A stretch of 8,109 nucleotides of DNA, from the NCBI GenBank assembly GCA_045046905.1, contig JASFYU010000137.1, positions 1 through 8,109 of the forward strand, written 5' to 3'. The translations under genes were made by a program, and so were the position numbers. Shown here piece after piece: positions 1 to 4,955 of the stretch. The notes beneath the pieces were generated by a model. The model was not told the DNA's origin, made no database searches, and worked only from the letters and a program-made list of their open reading frames with translations. Every line of letters starts with the position of its first letter. Position 1 is the first letter of the stretch. This DNA comes from JASFYU01 sp045046905 (lineage in GTDB: Bacteria > Bacteroidota > Bacteroidia > Flavobacteriales > Flavobacteriaceae).

Positions 1-2
1 TA

Positions 3-1481
3 AATAAGAATAACAGACTTTTCCTTTCTGGCTATTTCGGTAGAGATGCCTTTAAAATTGGAGATGTTTTTGGTAGTGATTATGGTAATGCTACAGGAAA
101 CTTACGTTGGAACCATATCTTTAATGATAGGCTATTTTCAAATTTATCAGCCATTGTTAGCAAATATGATTACAAGCTTGAAATTACAGCGGCGGAGTTC
201 GATTGGCTATCGTCAATCACCAATTACAATCTAAAATATGATCTAAAGTATTACCTGAGTAATACGTTCAAGCTCGATTTTGGTGCCAGCGGTATTTACT
301 ATGATTTTGACCCCGGGCAAATTAAGCCTACCACCGCAACCTCGGCCGTAAACCCCTTATCTCTAGATCGTAAAAAAGCCTTTGAAAGTGGCCTGTACAT
401 CAATGCTGAACACAAACTCAGCAATAGGTTAACGGCCCAATATGGCCTGCGATATAGTGCCTTTTCACGATTGGGTGGGCAGAGGATGGTCGATTATGAC
501 AATAATCAGCCCGTGGTTTACAATCCTATTTTAGGTATTTATGAGCGCGGCACCGGAATAGGGGAGACCAACTATAAAAAGGGAGAGGCAATCAAAAACT
601 TTGGTAATTTAGAACCTAGGGTTTCACTGGCCTATACCTTAAATGAGGTATCGTCAATCAAAGCAGGCTTTTCTCGGGTCGCCCAGTACATTCATCTTTT
701 GTCAAACACCTCTTCTGCTTCTCCCCTTGATGTATGGACCCCTAGTGGAAAATATATAAAACCACAGCTGTCGAATCAATACGCTCTGGGGTATTTTCGA
801 AATTTAAAAAATAAGGCGTATTCGATAGAGGTAGAGGCCTATTATAAAAACACCGATAATAGAATCGATTATATCGACGGATCTGATCTGATCGGACAGA
901 ATACCATTGAAACAGAGATCTTGAATGGCGAATCACGCGCTTACGGACTCGAATTTCTGCTTCGAAAAAATGAGGGTAGATTTACCGGTTGGATCGCCTA
1001 TACCTTGGCGAAATCAGAACAGAGAACCCCCGGTGGTACTGCCGGTGGTTTGGGGATCAATAATGGCGCATGGTATAATACATCGCATGACAGAACCCAC
1101 GATTTTTCTATTTCTGGCGCCTATAAGCTGAATGATAAACTTAGTTTTAGCACCAATCTTGTTTTTCAAACCGGTAGGCCCGTTACCTACCCCAATGGGC
1201 AGTATCAATACAATGGTATCTCGGTAGCGAGTTATGCCGATCGTAATTCTGATCGCTTGCCGGCCTACCACCGTCTTGACCTTTCGCTAAATTATAAACC
1301 GAACAGAAAGCCCGACCGAAGATTCAAAGGCGAATGGGTACTCGGAATTTATAATGCCTATAACCGTAGAAATGCCGCTTCCATTTCTTTTGGTCAGAAT
1401 TTTGAAACCGGTGCTAATGAGGCTACCAGAACGGCCATTTTTGGTATTGTTCCTTCCCTAACCTATAATTTTAAATTTTAA
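3..1481 (+). CDS. TonB-dependent outer-membrane receptor, C-terminal part (5' end outside window)
   Basis: The reading frame is open from base 3, so the gene starts upstream of the window and 492 residues of its C-terminal part are visible. An internal Met at 471 is not the start, because the same beta-barrel-like sequence continues upstream of it. The product reads as alternating amphipathic strands rich in aromatic residues and Asn (for example LRYSAFSRL, LDLSLNYKP) and ends in YNFKF, the terminal aromatic signature of outer-membrane barrels recognised by the BAM machinery. Phrases such as GNLRWNHIFND and YALGYFRNL are typical of Bacteroidota receptors that carry an N-terminal carboxypeptidase-like domain and plug; those domains are not in view. 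Such receptors import a ligand across the outer membrane using TonB energy. The ligand cannot be deduced. A DUF4249 lipoprotein gene follows after 4 nt, so the two are probably one operon. Confidence 0.9.
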   Translation, partial: NKNNRLFLSGYFGRDAFKIGDVFGSDYGNATGNLRWNHIFNDRLFSNLSAIVSKYDYKLEITAAEFDWLSSITNYNLKYDLKYYLSNTFKLDFGASGIYYDFDPGQIKPTTATSAVNPLSLDRKKAFESGLYINAEHKLSNRLTAQYGLRYSAFSRLGGQRMVDYDNNQPVVYNPILGIYERGTGIGETNYKKGEAIKNFGNLEPRVSLAYTLNEVSSIKAGFSRVAQYIHLLSNTSSASPLDVWTPSGKYIKPQLSNQYALGYFRNLKNKAYSIEVEAYYKNTDNRIDYIDGSDLIGQNTIETEILNGESRAYGLEFLLRKNEGRFTGWIAYTLAKSEQRTPGGTAGGLGINNGAWYNTSHDRTHDFSISGAYKLNDKLSFSTNLVFQTGRPVTYPNGQYQYNGISVASYADRNSDRLPAYHRLDLSLNYKPNRKPDRRFKGEWVLGIYNAYNRRNAASISFGQNFETGANEATRTAIFGIVPSLTYNFKF

Positions 1482-1485
1482 GAAA

Positions 1486-2331
1486 ATGAAAACATATACG
1501 ATATTCACTATACTCTTTTTTGCCATTGCATTTTCCGCCTGCGAAGATGTGATAGATGTACCCGTGCAGACTGCGGCCACCAAACTTGTAATAGATGCCT
1601 CTTTAGATTGGGAGAAAGGCACTATCGGCAATGCACAAAGTATCACATTGCGTACTTCGACCCCTTTCTTCGATACCACTAGCGATGCCATCGTCACTGG
1701 AGCCTTGGTTAAGGTAACCAACAATACAAACAGCACTGAATTTGTATTTGTAGATCAAAATAATGGAGCGTATACTACCACTGAATTCATACCCATTTTA
1801 GGACAATCGTATACTCTAGAGGTTATCTATAATGCCGAAACCTATACCGCTACAGAGACCCTGAATAAGGTTACTGAGATTACTGATTTGTTTCAAGGTC
1901 GAGAAGAAGGGTTTAATGATGAGGAATTAGAGCTGCATGTTGTTTTTACCGATCCCCCAGAAGAAGAAAATAGGTATCTTTTTAAATTTCAAAGACATGA
2001 TGAGCTCTTACCCGTATTCGAAGTTGGCTTTGATAAATTCGTAAATGGCAATGAGATTGATTGGTGGTATGAAGAAGAAGATGATGATGAAACCGATGAA
2101 AATGAGGCAATTGTACCCGGTGACGTGGTCTCTATAGAAATGTATGGCATCTCAGAAACCTACTATAATTATATGGAAATATTAATCAATCAAATAGGCG
2201 GTGTCGGTATTTTTTCAGCTACGCCAGTGGCGGTAAAAGGCAATTGTAACAACCTCACGAATCCTGAGAATTATGCACATGGCTATTTTAGACTGACCGA
2301 AGTAAATAAGACGAGCTATACGTTTGAGTAG
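1486..2331 (+). CDS. DUF4249-type lipoprotein partnered with the upstream TonB-dependent receptor
   Basis: This 281-residue protein starts with a short lipoprotein signal peptide: a hydrophobic stretch at residues 6-17 and lipobox FSAC with the lipidated Cys at position 19, followed by EDVIDV. Downstream it is beta-rich (LVIDASLDW, TGALVKVTNN, YTLEVIYNAETYTATE), matching the pattern of DUF4249 proteins, which are commonly encoded directly after TonB-dependent receptors in Bacteroidota and are thought to act as a surface or periplasmic partner of the receptor. The start codon lies 4 nt after the receptor stop, so translation is probably coupled. A strongly acidic run at residues 196-207 (nine D/E in twelve, after WWY) stands out and might bind a cation; that is inference. 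C46-type catalytic motifs are absent and no enzyme activity is suggested. The family assignment is by sequence feel and context, not by a profile search. Confidence 0.78.
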   Translation: MKTYTIFTILFFAIAFSACEDVIDVPVQTAATKLVIDASLDWEKGTIGNAQSITLRTSTPFFDTTSDAIVTGALVKVTNNTNSTEFVFVDQNNGAYTTTEFIPILGQSYTLEVIYNAETYTATETLNKVTEITDLFQGREEGFNDEELELHVVFTDPPEEENRYLFKFQRHDELLPVFEVGFDKFVNGNEIDWWYEEEDDDETDENEAIVPGDVVSIEMYGISETYYNYMEILINQIGGVGIFSATPVAVKGNCNNLTNPENYAHGYFRLTEVNKTSYTFE

Positions 2332-2480
2332 GGAGGGAACAATTAACAATTAACAGTGAATAGTGAATAGTGAACAGTGAACAGTGAAAAGTAGAAAAAA
2401 AGTAGTGAGTACAAAGTAGTGAGTAATGAGTGAAAGGCAAAAGGGAAAAGGGAAAAGCCAAAAGTAGAAAGCCAAAAGTC

Positions 2481-2523
2481 GAATACATAACGTTTTTGCG
2501 AGGAACGAAGCAATCTGTTTGTT
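2481..2523 (+). repeat. 43-bp core repeat, copy 1
   Basis: First of five copies. It begins GAATACATAACG, continues through TTTTTGCGAGGAACGAAGC and ends AATCTGTTTGTT. The central TTGCGAGGAACGAAGCAA resembles a short sequence that recurs in intergenic DNA of many bacteria, recalled from general knowledge. Only a 4-bp TTGC/GCAA inverted match is visible inside it, so it is not a strong palindrome. Confidence 0.9.
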
Positions 2524-2600
2524 GTGAGTACAAAGTAGTGAGTGAACAGTGAACAGTAAAAAGTGAACAGTAAAAAGTAGTGAGTACTAAGTACAAAGTA

Positions 2601-2643
2601 GAATACATAACGCTTTTGCGAGGAACGAAGCAATCTGTTTGTT
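2601..2643 (+). repeat. 43-bp core repeat, copy 2
   Basis: Identical to copy 1 except CGC for CGT at the start of the T run (2611-2613). It lies 77 bp, eleven 7-mers, after the end of copy 1. The flanking 7-mers AGTACAA and AGTAGAA run straight into its left end. Confidence 0.9.
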
Positions 2644-2678
2644 ATGAGTAATAAGTAAAAAGTAGTGAGTACAAAGTA

Positions 2679-2721
2679 GAATGCATAACGTTTTTGCGAG
2701 GAACGAAGCAATCTGTTTGTT
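2679..2721 (+). repeat. 43-bp core repeat, copy 3
   Basis: Matches copy 1 except that the left end reads GAATGCATAACG. It lies 35 bp, five 7-mers, after copy 2 and is followed by four further NNNAGTR units. Confidence 0.9.
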
Positions 2722-2830
2722 GCGAGTAAAAAGTAATGAGTAATGAGTGAAGAGGCCGAAAAGTGTGCTAGACACTAGGGTTAATGCTTGAAACCACCTA
2801 AAGACACGGCTGATTATAATAATTATACAG

Positions 2831-2838
2831 TACTTTTG
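2831..2838 (+). promoter_or_regulatory. Possible Bacteroidota -7 element TACTTTTG
   Basis: TACTTTTG fits the Bacteroidota -7 consensus TAnnTTTG exactly and is followed by CAAAACGG. No TTTG is visible at the expected -33 spacing (around 2804-2814), so the call is weak. If real, it would give a leader of about 225 nt before the gene at 3068, with the 28-bp palindrome inside that leader. Confidence 0.3.
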
Positions 2839-2996
2839 CAAAACGGAACATATATCTTTTGAGACCAATCTTTACTATTTTATTTTTGTTAATAAGCTTT
2901 CAGAATAGATTTTTTTCTTATTAATAGATCTTCTTTATTTTATATTGAGTTATCGGTTATTACGCCCAAAACACAAAACACTAAACACTAAATTAT

Positions 2997-3024
2997 TTCA
3001 TTAAGCACTTAAGTGTTTAATGAA
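2997..3024. promoter_or_regulatory. Near-perfect 28-bp palindrome, possible operator or RNA hairpin
   Basis: The left half is TTCATTAAGCACTT and the right half AAGTGTTTAATGAA. All positions pair except one G/T pair, which in RNA would be a G-U wobble. In RNA this gives a 12-bp stem with a UUAA loop. No T run follows, so it is not a standard intrinsic terminator. It lies 43 bp upstream of the start at 3068. A dimeric regulator site or a leader hairpin are both possible. Confidence 0.55.
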
Positions 3025-3035
3025 CTACGTATGAT

Positions 3036-3053
3036 TTTTGTTAAAATACGTAT
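3036..3053 (+). promoter_or_regulatory. Promoter-proximal motif TTTTGTTAAAAnnCGTAT, copy 1
   Basis: The 18-nt motif lies 14 nt before the start codon at 3068 and recurs at 4929-4946, 9 nt before the VWA gene start. The two copies agree at every position except the central dinucleotide. It probably covers the core promoter of each unit, but the match to the -33/-7 consensus is imperfect here. Confidence 0.4.
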
Positions 3054-3067
3054 AGTGTTTATTAATC

Positions 3068-3901
3068 ATGTCAATAAATATATACATAAATATGAAGATT
3101 AAGTATGACGCCCTACAGAATGAAAACCGTATCACCACAGTATTATTATTAGCAGCAGGAACAGGCAGTCGACTTATGCCACTAACTGATGAATCTCCTA
3201 AATGTTTGACTCTTGTCAATGAAATTTCAATATTAGCGCGCCTTGTTGAAAATTTAGCAGCACAGGGCATTAAAAAATTAGTGATTGTTACAGGTCACTT
3301 AAGCGCTTCCATTGAGGGTTTTCTAGGAGAGAGATATGAAAACATTGACATTGAATATATTCACAGTCCACTTTATAAAACAACAAATAATATATATTCG
3401 CTCTGGATGGCTAGAAAAATCATGGTAGAGCCTTTTATTCTCATAGAAAGCGATCTTGTTTTTGATGTTTCACTTTTAAGCGAAATGATGTACCCTGATC
3501 GAATGGCTATTGCTGAGATTAAAGATTGGATGAATGGTACAACGGTAACAATCAATAAAGATAGAAGAGTACTAGGGTTTAAAAATGACACCACTTTTAG
3601 TGAAGATGAGATTAAATACAAAACCGTTAATATATATAGCTTTTCTCAATCTTCATGGAAAACCATTTCAGAAAGATTAGATAGGCATATTCAAGAAGAA
3701 AAAGTAAATGGATATTACGAAACTGTATTTTCAGAACTAGTAGATGAGGACGCTCTTTTATTTGATGCAGTTTCTTTTGATAAAAAAGCATGGTATGAAA
3801 TTGATACCCTAAAAGATTTGGCTGAAGCCATGAAATTATTTCCTGTAAAACAACTAATAGGAGAAATTAGTAATAAAGAAGCTACCTATGCCATTGGTTA
3901 A
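3068..3901 (+). CDS. LicC-like nucleotidyltransferase (phosphocholine cytidylyltransferase family)
   Basis: This 277-residue cytosolic protein carries the NTP-transferase signature at residues 28-47: LAAGTGSRL, then PLT, then SPKCL, with Arg35 and Lys45 as the expected NTP-binding residues. Other family marks are VIVTGH (72-77), the NNIYSLW block (107-113) and ESD with metal-binding Asp129 (127-129). Near the C-terminus YEIDTLKDL (243-251) holds the second probable metal ligand, Asp246; the same YEID-type block ends LicC phosphocholine cytidylyltransferases. The likely reaction is phospho-alcohol plus CTP giving CDP-alcohol and pyrophosphate. The substrate is unknown: phosphocholine, phosphoethanolamine, 2-aminoethylphosphonate (as in PntC) or a polyol phosphate are candidates. 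No kinase, PepM-type mutase or LicD gene is in view. Met9 (3092) is an alternative start; the fold begins only at about residue 22. The 3' end overlaps the next gene by 14 nt. It looks AT-richer than the flanking genes. Confidence 0.82.
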   Translation: MSINIYINMKIKYDALQNENRITTVLLLAAGTGSRLMPLTDESPKCLTLVNEISILARLVENLAAQGIKKLVIVTGHLSASIEGFLGERYENIDIEYIHSPLYKTTNNIYSLWMARKIMVEPFILIESDLVFDVSLLSEMMYPDRMAIAEIKDWMNGTTVTINKDRRVLGFKNDTTFSEDEIKYKTVNIYSFSQSSWKTISERLDRHIQEEKVNGYYETVFSELVDEDALLFDAVSFDKKAWYEIDTLKDLAEAMKLFPVKQLIGEISNKEATYAIG

Positions 3902-4586
3902 GACTACTTCAGATACAGAATACTTAAGTGCTAAAGATTCTCGTAATTCGAAAGAAGTCAAACCCACGCGTCAATTAAGTATGTTAAACTTTATTGTCGA
4001 TTTGCCAAATTTGTGCACCCTATTAGGACTCTTAAGTTCTGTATTAGGTATTTATTACGCTATAAAAGGGGAGCTTTATTTCGCAGTTATTTTTGGTGCT
4101 TGGTCAGTAGTATTTGATTGGCTAGATGGTTTAATAGCTAGTAAAATGAAAAATAGAACCGATGACCATAGGGCTTTTGGTGGGCAACTTGATTCTTTGG
4201 TTGATATGGTTAGCTTTGGTGTTTTACCAGCAATCATTTTATTGAGTTATTCTGATTTCAATCTTTGGTTTATACCAGGTGCCTTTGCTATTATAGCCGC
4301 TTGTGCTATTCGTTTAAGCTATTTTAATATTTACGGACTCACTAATGGAAAGACCTACACCGGATTGGCAGTAGATTATAATGGACTTATAATGTCTTTG
4401 TTCTTTTTAATCGTAAGTTTTTTTAGTCCAGCTATTTTTCCAAAAAGCTTATATATAGTTGTGATGCTTGTTGTTTTTTTGAATTTATCTTCTATTCAAA
4501 TTCCCAAGTTCCCCAAAACAATGTTAATAGGAATCATTACCTACGTAATAGCACTCTCAATTTATTTGCTTGGGGTAGTATCATAA
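3888..4586 (+). CDS. CDP-alcohol phosphatidyltransferase, PssA-like membrane enzyme
   Basis: The 232-residue product has about six hydrophobic membrane segments after a polar N-terminus of roughly 30 residues. The family signature lies at residues 77-106: D77-W-L-D80-G81, then A84, then G98-x3-D102-x3-D106, followed by MVSFGVLPA, which resembles phosphatidylserine synthase (PssA-type) and archaeal relatives. The four catalytic or metal-binding Asp residues are present. Two points differ from the usual D-x2-DG-x2-AR-x8-G-x3-D-x3-D pattern: the Arg after A84 is Ser85, and the gap before G98 is four residues longer. The enzyme swaps CMP between a CDP-activated and an alcohol substrate. Because the overlapping upstream gene should make a CDP-alcohol, it may transfer that phospho-alcohol to a diacylglycerol-type acceptor rather than use CDP-diacylglycerol; this is inference. 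The ATG at 3888 lies inside the upstream gene, implying translational coupling. Confidence 0.85.
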   Translation: MPLVKTTSDTEYLSAKDSRNSKEVKPTRQLSMLNFIVDLPNLCTLLGLLSSVLGIYYAIKGELYFAVIFGAWSVVFDWLDGLIASKMKNRTDDHRAFGGQLDSLVDMVSFGVLPAIILLSYSDFNLWFIPGAFAIIAACAIRLSYFNIYGLTNGKTYTGLAVDYNGLIMSLFFLIVSFFSPAIFPKSLYIVVMLVVFLNLSSIQIPKFPKTMLIGIITYVIALSIYLLGVVS

Positions 4587-4659
4587 AGAATGTACTCGAT
4601 TTAGATGTAAAATCGCTATGAAACCTACGAGTCAACTTTAATTAGAGAAGTATAAAGCG

Positions 4660-4791
4660 AAAAGTAGAAAGTAGAAAAAAAAGTAGTGAGTACTAAGTAA
4701 TAAGTAGAAAGCATAACGCTTTTGCGAGAAACACAGCAATCTGTTTGTTATGAGTACAAAGTAGTGAGTGAAGAGGGAAAAGTGAAAAGGG
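4660..4791 (+). repeat. Heptamer repeat array II with one 43-bp core
   Basis: This is the same kind of array as the one at 2341-2756. 7-mers AAAAGTA and GAAAGTA lead in, followed by an elongated A run, then GTGAGTA, CTAAGTA and ATAAGTA up to the core, and six 7-mers after it (ATGAGTA, CAAAGTA, GTGAGTG, then AAGAGGG, AAAAGTG, AAAAGGG). With array I it brackets the nucleotidyltransferase/phosphatidyltransferase pair in direct orientation. Confidence 0.87.
4707..4749 (+). repeat. 43-bp core repeat, copy 4 (divergent centre)
   Basis: Starts GAAAGCATAACGC and ends AATCTGTTTGTT like the others. The centre reads GCGAGAAACACAGC where copies 1-3 have GCGAGGAACGAAGC, so three substitutions fall within six bases while the flanks are conserved. 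Confidence 0.88.
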
Positions 4792-4820
4792 AAATTCTCT
4801 AACTATTATCCCATTCGTCG

Positions 4821-4850
4821 AATTTGAGTTTGAGTTTAAGTTTGAGTTTT
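4821..4850 (+). repeat. Short tandem repeat, five hexamers near AGTTTG
   Basis: Five 6-mers follow one another: AATTTG, AGTTTG, AGTTTA, AGTTTG and AGTTTT. Like the 7-mer arrays each of the last four starts with AGT, but the period is six and the rest of the unit is T-rich. It may be a replication-slippage product. Confidence 0.7.
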
Positions 4851-4928
4851 GTCTTTGATTTTTGAACCTAACGCATAAGCCCTATTCCCTAGTATAACCG
4901 TTAACTTTTACCCAAAGTCAGATATTCA

Positions 4929-4946
4929 TTTTGTTAAAAGCCGTAT
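4929..4946 (+). promoter_or_regulatory. Promoter-proximal motif TTTTGTTAAAAnnCGTAT, copy 2
   Basis: Second copy of the 18-nt motif seen at 3036-3053. Here it runs into TATTTTTA (4944-4951), one base off the Bacteroidota -7 consensus TAnnTTTG. A transcript starting from it would begin at or just after the annotated start codon, so the true start might be Met3 or further downstream, or the transcript may be nearly leaderless. Confidence 0.42.
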
Positions 4947-4955
4947 TTTTATACT

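Larger units (their letters stand above)
2341..2756 (+). repeat. Heptamer repeat array I with three 43-bp cores
   Basis: This purine-rich, C-poor stretch directly follows the DUF4249 gene. It opens with doubled 7-mers: AATTAAC twice, AGTGAAT twice, AGTGAAC twice, then AGTGAAA (2341-2389). Further on, the 7-mers fit NNNAGTR. Between core 1 and core 2 (2524-2600) there are exactly eleven 7-mers, all eleven with AGT at positions 4-6 and a purine at 7. Between core 2 and core 3 (2644-2678) there are exactly five, all matching. From 2432 to 2480 a variant series (AAAAGGG, AAAAGCC, GAAAGCC) keeps the same period up to core 1. A longer A run near 2395 and a 1-nt shift near 2432 break the phase once each. 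The array ends with AGTGAAGAG at 2745-2753. Function unknown. Confidence 0.9.
2757..3067. other. AT-rich gene-free stretch between array I and the nucleotidyltransferase gene
   Basis: I see no credible gene in this 311-bp stretch. It contains a TACTTTTG promoter-like element near 2831, a weak stem at 2885-2928 (TTAATAAG pairing with CTTATTAA, extended by wobble pairs), an A/C-rich run with ACACTAAACACTAAA at 2976-2990, the 28-bp palindrome at 2997-3024, and two TACGTA hexamers 21 bp apart just before the gene. It is probably the promoter and 5' leader region of the downstream two-gene unit. Confidence 0.6.
4587..4955. other. Gene-free stretch before the VWA gene
   Basis: This 369-bp stretch contains no credible gene. 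It begins with a weak 6-bp inverted repeat (CGATTT at 4597 with AAATCG at 4610), then heptamer array II, then a period-6 run at 4821-4850, then an unremarkable stretch from 4851, and finally the promoter-proximal motif at 4929-4946. No convincing terminator for the upstream pair was found. Confidence 0.6.

Noticed and set aside
46..234. Open frame in another phase of the receptor gene
   Set aside because: The receptor frame is continuous over it and has clear barrel character; this is a shadow.
2481..2721. CRISPR-like spacing of three repeats
   Set aside because: The spacers are 77 and 35 bp, of unequal length and made of 7-mer repeats rather than unique sequence. The repeat is also not palindromic like most CRISPR repeats, and no cas gene is present.
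2288..2868. Long minus-strand open frames over array I (residues rich in SLFT, HYSLL, SSQKRY)
   Set aside because: The minus-strand 7-mers YACTNNN rarely create stop codons, so all three frames stay open over the array. The encoded residues are periodic artefacts of the repeat. Such frames are often annotated as hypothetical proteins in repeat regions.
2885..2928. Inverted repeat TTAATAAG with CTTATTAA
   Set aside because: AT-only 8-bp stem with a 20-nt loop in very AT-rich DNA; expected by chance. Mentioned only in the gap description.
3031..3102. Short + strand frame of 23 codons ahead of the nucleotidyltransferase gene
   Set aside because: No family resemblance and it runs through promoter-like DNA into the next gene in another frame; a leader peptide cannot be shown.
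4597..4615. Possible terminator after the phosphatidyltransferase gene (CGATTT paired with AAATCG)
   Set aside because: The stem is only 6 bp and A/T-rich, with no following T run.
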